From contig JADGAW010000119.1 in the NCBI GenBank assembly GCA_015231815.1, positions 1 through 6,777 of the forward strand: DNA of 6,777 bases, written 5' to 3'. This document shows, one piece after another, positions 1-6,777 of this stretch. Both the position numbers and the translations under genes were made by a program. The DNA comes from Nitrospinota bacterium (GTDB taxonomy: Bacteria; Nitrospinota_A; JADGAW01). The notes below the pieces were generated by a model. The model saw only the letters and a list, made by a program, of their open reading frames with translations, did no database searches and was not told the DNA's origin. How positions within the stretch are numbered: the first letter of the stretch is position 1; every line of letters starts with the position of its first letter.

Positions 1-2
1 CA

Positions 3-182
3 TATACACGGGGTTATATTGTTAATGATGAAGCTATTCTAACCGAATATATCGTGCTGGAAAAAATACTTTTACCATTAAGGTCAGAAAGTAACATGCA
101 TTTTCAATGGCGTTTTAGCAATTTAACACTGTTTTCTTTAGAGATAACGTTAATCAAGGGTAAAATGTTTTGGAATTATTAA
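3..182 (+). CDS. Possible 3' end of an upstream gene (partial, unrecognised)
   Basis: This forward frame is open from the left edge of the window to a TAA at 180-182, about 59 codons. The other two forward frames close within the first 45 bases (stops at 23-25 and 40-42). The translation is mixed hydrophobic and charged, ends in KGKMFWNY, and matches no family I recognise. An open run of this length in AT-rich DNA can arise by chance, so this is only a candidate C-terminus. If real, the gene ends 77 bp before the large kinase and points the same way, so the two could share a transcript. Extending the sequence leftwards would settle it. Confidence 0.22.
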   Translation, partial: YTRGYIVNDEAILTEYIVLEKILLPLRSESNMHFQWRFSNLTLFSLEITLIKGKMFWNY

Positions 183-259
183 AGACAGCTTTGGGAAATG
201 ACAGATTAACCTCTCCTATTTGCAATAAATAAACTTTTGACCCTTTACCGATACTTAAT
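183..259. other. Short leader before the multi-kinase gene, no clear signals
   Basis: This AT-rich stretch precedes the GTG start of the kinase. I looked for sigma-70 and sigma-54 promoter pairs, a stem-loop followed by a T-run, inverted-repeat operators and a Shine-Dalgarno sequence, and found none that is convincing. A TTGACC hexamer at 237-242 has no -10 partner at the right distance. The bases 5-14 nt before the start (ttaccgatac region) contain no purine-rich ribosome binding site. Confidence 0.4.
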
Positions 260-263
260 GTGA
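258..263 (+). promoter_or_regulatory. ATG-TGA start-stop pair overlapping the GTG start
   Basis: The bases ATGTGA at 258-263 form an ATG followed at once by TGA, in the frame one base away from the kinase frame. The presumed kinase start GTG (260-262) overlaps both codons. No Shine-Dalgarno precedes either start. Ribosomes choosing the ATG would terminate immediately, so the arrangement could lower or tune initiation at the GTG. The sequence is plain to see, but a regulatory effect is inference and the arrangement may be accidental. Confidence 0.25.
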
Positions 264-3200
264 TTACCCTTCAAGGATATAGTGTCCAGAAAAAGATTTT
301 TGAGAACTTAAATTCATCAATATTCAGAGCGTTACGTGTAAAGGACGGGTTGAAGGTTGTGGTTAAACTCCTTAATGAGGAATATCCCACTCCTCAGGAA
401 TTGGGTCGTTTTCAGCTTGAATACGAAACCGCCTGCCTTTTAGATATGGAAGGGGTACCTCATATATGCTCCCTCGAAAAATACAGGAACAGTCTGGCTA
501 TTGTTATGGAGGACTGTGGCGGGGATTCACTGAAGAACCTCTTGAGTGACGGAGCAATGCCTCTTGCTGAGTTTTATGATGTTGCTCTTAAAATTGTCAA
601 TGCCTTACAGCAGATCCATTCTCACTTGATTATTCATAAAGATTTAAACCCATCAAATATTATTTATAACCCTGATAGCGGGGTTGTGCAAATCATTGAC
701 TTTGGTATTGCTTCTCTTCTCTCCCGTGAGGAACCGGAAATAAAGGATTTCAATAAGCTTGAGGGTAACCTGAAATACATTTCCCCGGAACAAACGGGAA
801 GAATGAACCGCTCCATCAATTATCACTCTGACTTTTATTCCCTCGGCATAACCTTTTATGAATTGCTTACCGGAGAACTGCCCTTTGACTCAGCTGACCC
901 AATGGAGCAGGTACACATGCATATAGCAAAAATAGCTGTTCCTCCGCATCAGATTAATACATTAATTCCCCAACCATTATCGGATATTGTCATGAAACTG
1001 ATGGAAAAAAATGCTGAGGAAAGATATCAGAGCATTTACGGACTAATTCACGACCTGAAAAAATGCAGTGAGGAATATAAAGCTACCGGAAGTGTCAAGC
1101 CTTTTAAAATTGCGGAACTCGATATCTCAGATACATTTCAAATTCCTCAGAAACTCTATGGAAGGGAAAAGGACACCAAAACTCTTTTGAGTGCTTTTGA
1201 TCGTCTGAGCATGGGTGTTTCAGAAATTCTTCTGGTAACGGGATATTCCGGTATTGGAAAATCGGTTCTTGTTAACGAAGTGAGAAAACCAATTCTCAAA
1301 AGTCGTGGATATTTTATTGAGGGAAAGTTTGATCAGTTTTCCAAAGACATTCCCTACGGTGCTGTAAGCATCGCCTTTAAAAACCTTATTAAACAAATAG
1401 CTTCGGAGTCGGAGGAAAATGTAAAAGTGTGGCGGGAAAAACTCAATAATGCCCTTGGACAAAATGGTCAGATTATTGTTGATATCATCCCGGAACTTGA
1501 GGGAATTATTGGTAAACAATCAGCGGTGCAGGAGCTCATGCCCTCCGAGGCAAAAAACAGGTTTTTTATTACCTTCAGAAATTTCGTTAAGGTTTTTGCA
1601 GACAAAAACCACCCTCTGGTTATTTTCCTTGATGATTTGCAATGGGCAGATGTTCCGAGTCTTTCCTTAATAACAGACCTCATGGGGTCGGAAAGTATCA
1701 GGTTCTTTCTTTTTATTGGTGCTTATCGTTCAAATGAGGTTAATGAAGGGCATCCACTTGCCTTAGCACTTCATGAAATGGAAATAAAGCGGCAGGTTTC
1801 TCAAATTACCCTCGGAACTTTATCGGAAGACAATATAGGTCAGCTTGTATCAGACACGCTAAAGTGTAATATCGAGGAGGCTCATTCCCTCACCTCACTT
1901 ATTCAGCAAAAAACAGACGGAAATCCATTTTTTATCAATGAGTTGTTAAAAAACCTCCATCGAGACGATTATATATGTTTTGATAAGAATAAAGGAAGAT
2001 GGTGCTGGGACATTGAAAAGATTAGAGGTGTTGAAATCAGCGAGAATGTTGTGGAATTTATGGTAAAACGGCTTGGAAAACTTCCGGAAGAAATTAAAAA
2101 ATGTCTTCAAAATGCGGCAAGTATTGGTAACTCCTTTGACCTGAAAACCCTTTCCCTCATTACAGAAAAAACGCCCGAAGAAACAGCAAAAATACTTCAA
2201 CCAACCATTGATGAAGGGATTATATCCCCCCAGAACAATGATTACCGACTTTTTCTCAGAGAGGGTGAAGTCTCTGACAGTCTATCCACAGCAGCAGGAA
2301 TTCACTATACGTTTCAGCATGACAGGGTTCAATATGCCGCATACTCTTTAAGTTCAGAAAATGAGAGGGAGGAAGCTCATTTAAGAATAGGGCGGTTATT
2401 GAAAAATAAACTGGATAAAACAGAAATTGAAGAAAAAGTTATTGTAATTGCCCGACATTTTAATGAAGGACGAAAAAGGGTTACCGGTAACGAAGAAAAA
2501 AAAGAAATAACTTTGCTTAACTTAAAAGCAGGAAGAAAAGCCAAGGCATCCAGTGCCTATCGTCCGGCATACCAATATCTCGGCATTGCCTATGAACTGC
2601 TTCCTGAAAACCATTGGAAAACTGACTATCCTTTAGCGTGGGAAGTTGTTTGGGAGTATGCAGAATCTGCATATCTTTCCAAGGAGTTTGAACATTCAAA
2701 CAAACTTATGGATCTTCTTGATAAAAACTCAAAGGACGTTATGGGAAAGGTTGAAGTTTTAAGAATGCGCTCAGAGCAATTTGTTGCGATGGGAACATTG
2801 AATAAAGGGATAGACTCCTGTATTCAGGGACTTTCTCTTCTCGGACTCAAATTACCGGCAAACCCTACAAAACTCCATATCATTGTCGAAATGATGCGGG
2901 CAAAGTTTTATCTTGGAAAAAGGAATATTTCTGATTTAATTCATGAACCGGAAATGAAAGAAGAAAAAAATAAGTATTGCATGAAACTCCTGATGGAACT
3001 TACCCCGATAGTATATAAAGCAGGAACGAAAAACCTTATGATTCTTGTTGGACTTAAAGAAGCCGTCCTTTCTTTGCGGTATGGTATGTGTCCTGAGTCG
3101 GCATTTGCTTTTGTTGCCTATGGCATGCTGCAAGGAGCTGTTTTCAAGGATTTTGAAAAAGGATATGAGTTTGGAAAACTCGGTGTTCGCTTAAACGAAC

Positions 3201-5557
3201 ATTATAATGATATACGGCTAAGAAGCAGGATCTTTGTTGTTTACGGAATTTTCACTGCTTTCTGGAACATTCATTACAGGGAGCTTGAAAAGGTATTTCA
3301 ATTAGCTATTGAGGCTGGTTTACAGTCGGGCGATCATTCTTATCTGGCATTTTCTTGTGTACATATTTCTCTTTGGGGTACCGAAAGTAACCTTAGACAG
3401 GCAATTCAAAAGGGGGAAAAATATCTTTCAATTATTGAGTCAACAAAAAATAATGAGGCATACATAATCGCATTGTTTGCTCAGAAAATGAGAATTGATT
3501 TTGCCGGGAAAGAAAAAAGCTTTCATCCTTTCATTGAGACATTTAATGAAGAAGAATGTTTTGAAAGATTGAAAAAGGCAAAAGATGTTACGGGGGAATG
3601 CCGGTGCCTTGTTCTAAAACTGGAAAACTATTTTTACTTTGAGGAATATGAGCAGTGCATGCAACAAATAGAAAAAGTTGAAAAACATGCAATTTCCATT
3701 ATTGGAACATATTCTTTCTTCCATCTTAGCCTTTATACCTTTTATACTCTTTCTTCAATGTTGCACGAAATGACGCAGGATAAAAGGAACGTTGCCGTTA
3801 AAAAGATGAAAGGTGAATATGAAAAAATGAAGCTTTGGGCTAACCATTGTCCGGTGAATTTTCTTCATCACAAACTTCTGATGGAAGCCGAGCTTTCTGC
3901 AATAGAGGGAGACTTAAATGACGCTTTTAATCTTTTTGACGAAGCAATTAAGGTTGCAGAAAAAAATGACTATTTACGGTTTCAGGCTCTTGCGAACGAA
4001 CGAGCTGCAAAGTTTTATCTCTCCATAAAAAAAGAAAAGATTGCCTCTTTTTACTTTACGGAAGCACTGTATCTTTACCGAAAATGGGGGGGAGAAGAGG
4101 TTGCCAAAAATATTGAGAAAAAATATTCTTCTCATCTCAATATTGTTTCTCCTATTCCAAAACACGATACAACGGTAGATTTCACCATTTCCAATACTTC
4201 AAGTGGCTCTCATGGTATTTCCTTGGACATCAGCAGCATTATTAAAGCGACAAGAGCGATTTCTGGTGAAATTGTTTTGGAAACCCTTCTGGAAAAAATA
4301 CTTAAGATTGTTATTGAAAATGCCGGGGCCGAAAGAGGCGTCTTTATTCTTCAGGATGGAGAAACAGAGGAACTTAATATTCTCTCTCAATGGGATATTG
4401 AGGATAAAAAAACAAAAACATTTATCTCACAACCTTTGGATGAATACGAAAATGTTCCGGTAAATATTATTAAAACCTCACAGAAAAGTTTCAAGCCGAT
4501 CATTCTTAATGATGCATCAAAAAATTTTCCCGAATCAGACCATAATTATTTTGCAGGGAAGAATAAAAAATCAGTGATTTGTTATCCGATTTTAAAACAT
4601 GGAAAAGTGTTTGGACTTATTTATCTTGAGAACGACCTTATTGCAGGAGCTTTTACTCAGGAACGTGTAGAGTTGCTGGAAATACTTGCTGCACAGGCAG
4701 CAACTTCTATCGAAAATGCCAACCTCTATCAAAACCTTGATGAATATAGTCATACTCTGGAGGAAAAGGTAAAAGAGCGAACAAATGAACTCATAGAAAG
4801 TCAGGAAAAACTTATTCAGACTGAAAAGATGGCATCACTGGGCGGTTTGGTTGCTGGGGTTGCCCACGAAATTAATACTCCTATCGGTATTGGTATAACA
4901 TCAGCGTCATATTTAAAAGATGGTACTGATAAGCTTCTTAAAATGTCTGAAACAGATAGCATGAAAAAGAGCGAGTTTGAAAAGTACCTTAAGGAAATTT
5001 CCCGATGCTCTGATCTTATTTTAAGGAACCTAAAACGTACTGCTGAGCTGGTATCAAGTTTTAAGATGGTTTCTACTGATCAGACGAATTACGAAAGAAG
5101 AAAGTTTAAGGTTGCAGATTATATAAACGATATTCTCTGCTCCCTTACTCCGGAAATAAGGAAAAGTTCTCTTATTGCAACTTTACATTGTAATGAAAGC
5201 ATTGTTATGGAAAACTATCCTGGTGCTTTGGCGCAGGTTCTTACCAATTTTGTGATGAACTCAATTAAGCATGGCTATGAAAAGCAGGAAAAAGGAAATA
5301 TTACCATTACTGTTGAAGAGTTAAAGGACTCTATTACAATTGAGTATAAGGATGATGGAAAAGGAATTCCCGAGAAAAACATGAAGAAAATATTTGACCC
5401 ATTTTTTACCACAAGACGTGATTTAGGCGGAACTGGCTTGGGTCTTCATATTGTTTTTAATGCCGTCGATCAAATTCTCAAAGGAAAAATTACCTGCGAA
5501 AGTATCGTTGGAAAGGGCACGACATTCCACCTCACCCTCCCCAAAAAACTTTCTTAA
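260..5557 (+). CDS. Giant Ser/Thr kinase-AAA ATPase-TPR-GAF-histidine kinase (multi-kinase)
   Basis: This is a 1765-residue cytoplasmic sensor kinase with no membrane segment or signal peptide that I can see. Residues 5-275 are a Ser/Thr kinase domain: Lys36 (VVK), alpha-C Glu54 or Glu56, catalytic loop HKDLNPSN at 126-133, DFG at 147-149, SPE at 175-177 and SDFYSLG at 190-196. Residues about 297-500 are an AAA_16/STAND ATPase with Walker A GYSGIGKS (328-335) and Walker B LVIFLDD (453-459). Residues about 590-730 resemble the winged-helix part of PknK/MalT-like proteins, including FQHDRVQYAAY at 685-695. A TPR-like helical array spans about 750-1290. A GAF domain spans about 1325-1488, and a coiled coil about 1491-1525. 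The histidine kinase core has His1536 (HEINTP), N-box Asn1663 and Asn1667, G1 DDGKG (1698-1702), F-box DPFF (1713-1716) and G2 GGTGLGL (1723-1729). There is no receiver domain. The order matches the known 'multi-sensor signal transduction multi-kinase' (HstK-like) family, which signals by Ser/Thr and His phosphorylation, but substrate and stimulus are unknown. The GTG start is chosen because the frame has a stop at 230-232, the next in-frame Met is residue 63, inside the kinase fold, and family members begin with a similar I-x-L-x-GY segment. The frame is intact with no interruption. Confidence 0.95.
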   Translation: MITLQGYSVQKKIFENLNSSIFRALRVKDGLKVVVKLLNEEYPTPQELGRFQLEYETACLLDMEGVPHICSLEKYRNSLAIVMEDCGGDSLKNLLSDGAMPLAEFYDVALKIVNALQQIHSHLIIHKDLNPSNIIYNPDSGVVQIIDFGIASLLSREEPEIKDFNKLEGNLKYISPEQTGRMNRSINYHSDFYSLGITFYELLTGELPFDSADPMEQVHMHIAKIAVPPHQINTLIPQPLSDIVMKLMEKNAEERYQSIYGLIHDLKKCSEEYKATGSVKPFKIAELDISDTFQIPQKLYGREKDTKTLLSAFDRLSMGVSEILLVTGYSGIGKSVLVNEVRKPILKSRGYFIEGKFDQFSKDIPYGAVSIAFKNLIKQIASESEENVKVWREKLNNALGQNGQIIVDIIPELEGIIGKQSAVQELMPSEAKNRFFITFRNFVKVFADKNHPLVIFLDDLQWADVPSLSLITDLMGSESIRFFLFIGAYRSNEVNEGHPLALALHEMEIKRQVSQITLGTLSEDNIGQLVSDTLKCNIEEAHSLTSLIQQKTDGNPFFINELLKNLHRDDYICFDKNKGRWCWDIEKIRGVEISENVVEFMVKRLGKLPEEIKKCLQNAASIGNSFDLKTLSLITEKTPEETAKILQPTIDEGIISPQNNDYRLFLREGEVSDSLSTAAGIHYTFQHDRVQYAAYSLSSENEREEAHLRIGRLLKNKLDKTEIEEKVIVIARHFNEGRKRVTGNEEKKEITLLNLKAGRKAKASSAYRPAYQYLGIAYELLPENHWKTDYPLAWEVVWEYAESAYLSKEFEHSNKLMDLLDKNSKDVMGKVEVLRMRSEQFVAMGTLNKGIDSCIQGLSLLGLKLPANPTKLHIIVEMMRAKFYLGKRNISDLIHEPEMKEEKNKYCMKLLMELTPIVYKAGTKNLMILVGLKEAVLSLRYGMCPESAFAFVAYGMLQGAVFKDFEKGYEFGKLGVRLNEHYNDIRLRSRIFVVYGIFTAFWNIHYRELEKVFQLAIEAGLQSGDHSYLAFSCVHISLWGTESNLRQAIQKGEKYLSIIESTKNNEAYIIALFAQKMRIDFAGKEKSFHPFIETFNEEECFERLKKAKDVTGECRCLVLKLENYFYFEEYEQCMQQIEKVEKHAISIIGTYSFFHLSLYTFYTLSSMLHEMTQDKRNVAVKKMKGEYEKMKLWANHCPVNFLHHKLLMEAELSAIEGDLNDAFNLFDEAIKVAEKNDYLRFQALANERAAKFYLSIKKEKIASFYFTEALYLYRKWGGEEVAKNIEKKYSSHLNIVSPIPKHDTTVDFTISNTSSGSHGISLDISSIIKATRAISGEIVLETLLEKILKIVIENAGAERGVFILQDGETEELNILSQWDIEDKKTKTFISQPLDEYENVPVNIIKTSQKSFKPIILNDASKNFPESDHNYFAGKNKKSVICYPILKHGKVFGLIYLENDLIAGAFTQERVELLEILAAQAATSIENANLYQNLDEYSHTLEEKVKERTNELIESQEKLIQTEKMASLGGLVAGVAHEINTPIGIGITSASYLKDGTDKLLKMSETDSMKKSEFEKYLKEISRCSDLILRNLKRTAELVSSFKMVSTDQTNYERRKFKVADYINDILCSLTPEIRKSSLIATLHCNESIVMENYPGALAQVLTNFVMNSIKHGYEKQEKGNITITVEELKDSITIEYKDDGKGIPEKNMKKIFDPFFTTRRDLGGTGLGLHIVFNAVDQILKGKITCESIVGKGTTFHLTLPKKLS

Positions 5558-5566
5558 CACATCCGT

Positions 5567-6777
5567 TTATCTGTATTGCCCGTAACAAAGTATTCTTGTG
5601 TTGTTTTTATCGTAATAAGGTTGAATTGATTCTCTGATTGCTTTTGCATGATGCTTGGAGGAAATTATTATTGCATCAGGCTTTATGTCATCAATTCTGT
5701 CAGGGTTTAAAACCGGTACCCCAGAAACATGATTCTTTTCATAATGTCCCCAGCTATCAAAAAAACAAACAACATCCAAGCCCGCCTCTCTTGCAATTTT
5801 CAAGAAATCCTCACCGACAGTATTAGCTCCATAAATAACAACACGCATACCATCCTGTTTTCCCAACTCTCTTATTCCTTCAGACATTTCCGTCATGAAG
5901 GTGTTCAACTCCTGAGGAGGTCTTTTCTGTTCCTCATCAACAACACACTGATAAAAGCTGTATTTGCAAATATTCAGTGCAACCTTCTCTTCAATACCCT
6001 CTACGGAAAAATCATACCGCATACGAATTTTTAGGTTAACGCTCCCTTCATGATTTTTAGGAATTTTTACAAGAATATGCTCATCGGTTGTACTAAAAGG
6101 TGTTTCATCTTTTCCTATAATCACAACACCTTCATTGTATAGTCCTGTTGAGTCTTTGTCGGAGATATGAATACATAGAAGACGAGACTCTGAATTTTCA
6201 ACGGGTATTTCCATTTGAAAGTTTTTTCCCATCCAATATCCCTTTTTAGCATCATTGCAGATAGAAAAAGTTTGTGAACCTTGGTAATGAACCTTTTTAT
6301 CATCACATTGGACTTCATTAAGAAAATTTTTTGCAAGAAAAGTGGTGAAGAAATTCGAGTTTCCCATGGTGATACCATTGGACAACATGCAATATTTACA
6401 TACTTTTGGAGGATTGTTGGTAAGAATAGTTTTTCTCACGTGGGAGTACTTATCTCCGTTCCAAATATCATCAAAGTCGTTATTGTTCATATCTCCAAGA
6501 GGCTCTCCAAAAAGGCAGCACAGATAGACATTTCCATCAACTTTAAAATAGGTATCCTTCCAGGGCATGTAGCATTTTCCAGGAAAAATGTTGTCCAGAC
6601 TTTTTACTTTTAGGGGGGTCGATTCTTCATCGTTTTCATCTGTTTTAAGAAAAAAACTGGGAAAATAGGCTTCAATGCCATATTTTTCAGCTTTTTGCAC
6701 GGCTTTAGGAAAAAATTTCTGCAAAAGCTCGGGGAAGTTTACGGGATCTTCCTTTGCTATTTCATCATTTCTTCCTC
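5567..6777 (-). CDS. Radical SAM/SPASM protein, C-terminal part (5' end beyond window)
   Basis: The reading frame ends at the TAA on 5567-5569 and stays open through the right edge. The codons before the TTG at 6722-6724 (reading VNFPEL) continue in frame, so that TTG is probably an internal leucine and not the start. Numbering from that codon, residues 51-112 form a SPASM-type iron-sulfur segment: CYMPW (Cys51), VDGNVYLCC (Cys69, Cys70), LGDM, FDDIWN, and CKYC (Cys109, Cys112). This is the short form, expected to bind one auxiliary 4Fe-4S cluster. Residues about 137-260 are beta-rich and unrecognised. Residues 294-385 form a Rossmann-like domain with a GANTVG loop (299-304) and a GVPVLNP motif, similar to C-terminal or N-terminal domains of sugar-modifying enzymes and PglD-like proteins. 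An acidic linker (about 28-35) precedes the SPASM part. The radical SAM CxxxCxxC core should lie to the right of this window. The substrate is unknown; a role in peptide or glycan modification is a guess from domain company. Confidence 0.85.
   Translation of the reverse strand, partial: GRNDEIAKEDPVNFPELLQKFFPKAVQKAEKYGIEAYFPSFFLKTDENDEESTPLKVKSLDNIFPGKCYMPWKDTYFKVDGNVYLCCLFGEPLGDMNNNDFDDIWNGDKYSHVRKTILTNNPPKVCKYCMLSNGITMGNSNFFTTFLAKNFLNEVQCDDKKVHYQGSQTFSICNDAKKGYWMGKNFQMEIPVENSESRLLCIHISDKDSTGLYNEGVVIIGKDETPFSTTDEHILVKIPKNHEGSVNLKIRMRYDFSVEGIEEKVALNICKYSFYQCVVDEEQKRPPQELNTFMTEMSEGIRELGKQDGMRVVIYGANTVGEDFLKIAREAGLDVVCFFDSWGHYEKNHVSGVPVLNPDRIDDIKPDAIIISSKHHAKAIRESIQPYYDKNNTRILCYGQYR

Noticed and set aside
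220..255. Sigma-70 promoter built from TTGCAA (220-225) or TTGACC (237-242) and a GATACT-like -10
   Set aside because: Spacing between the hexamers is wrong (about 24 bp for the first; no partner for the second), and the -10 match is poor.
4203..4463. An 86-codon forward open frame inside the kinase gene at the GAF region
   Set aside because: It is an alternate-frame shadow of the intact kinase coding sequence. Its translation shows no domain, and the main frame carries clear GAF motifs.
5584..5608. Weak hairpin (AACAAAG / CTTGTGTT) followed by GTTTTT, a possible + strand terminator for the kinase gene
   Set aside because: The stem is short and AT-rich, needs a bulged base, and lies inside the coding 3' end of the opposite gene. 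It is not distinguishable from chance.
6281..6613. A 110-codon forward open frame opposite the SPASM gene
   Set aside because: It lies antisense to the conserved SPASM motifs, and its translation is low in recognisable structure, so it is a shadow frame.
6722..6724. TTG as the start codon of the - strand gene
   Set aside because: The frame stays open through the right edge, and a SPASM segment alone without a radical SAM core would be incomplete. The TTG is more likely an internal leucine codon.
1..6777. CRISPR arrays, tRNA or rRNA genes, insertion sequences and long direct or inverted repeats
   Set aside because: No repeated units, transposase motifs, terminal inverted repeats or structural RNA signatures were seen on reading both strands.

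Overview
The window (AT-rich, roughly 38-40% GC by eye) holds one very large signalling gene on the + strand that fills about 78% of it. A second gene on the - strand is cut by the right edge, and a short leader sits at the left edge. The organism is probably an environmental Gram-negative bacterium. Giant Ser/Thr-plus-histidine 'multi-kinases' of this type are common in cyanobacteria, Desulfobacterota, anammox planctomycetes and Nitrospirae. The neighbouring radical-SAM/SPASM protein and the low GC favour an anaerobic or microaerophilic lineage over a cyanobacterium. This is inference; nothing in the window fixes the taxonomy.

Layout. Positions 1-259 contain no clear promoter, terminator or RNA. 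One forward frame is open from the left edge to a stop at 180-182 and could be the tail of an upstream gene. Positions 260-5557 (+) encode a 1765-residue cytoplasmic sensor kinase. In order it has an N-terminal Ser/Thr kinase domain, an AAA/STAND-type ATPase, a winged-helix-like region, a long TPR-like helical array, a GAF domain, a coiled coil, and a HisKA plus HATPase histidine kinase core. Positions 5567-6777 (-) encode the C-terminal part of a radical SAM/SPASM protein: an iron-sulfur SPASM segment, a beta-rich middle region, and a C-terminal Rossmann-like domain of a kind common in polysaccharide-modification enzymes. Its radical SAM core would lie beyond the right edge. The two genes converge with only 9 bp between their stop codons and no recognisable terminator.

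Functional reading. The kinase probably integrates a ligand or protein signal through the GAF domain and the STAND/TPR platform, and outputs through Ser/Thr and His phosphorylation. No response regulator or other partner is visible. The two genes are on opposite strands and need not be functionally linked. The large protein belongs to a known, widespread architecture, so it is striking but not a new system. The points most worth a second look are its atypical kinase catalytic loop, its unusual start site (GTG overlapping an ATG-TGA start-stop pair, with no Shine-Dalgarno), the unassigned middle domain of the SPASM protein, and the very tight convergent junction.
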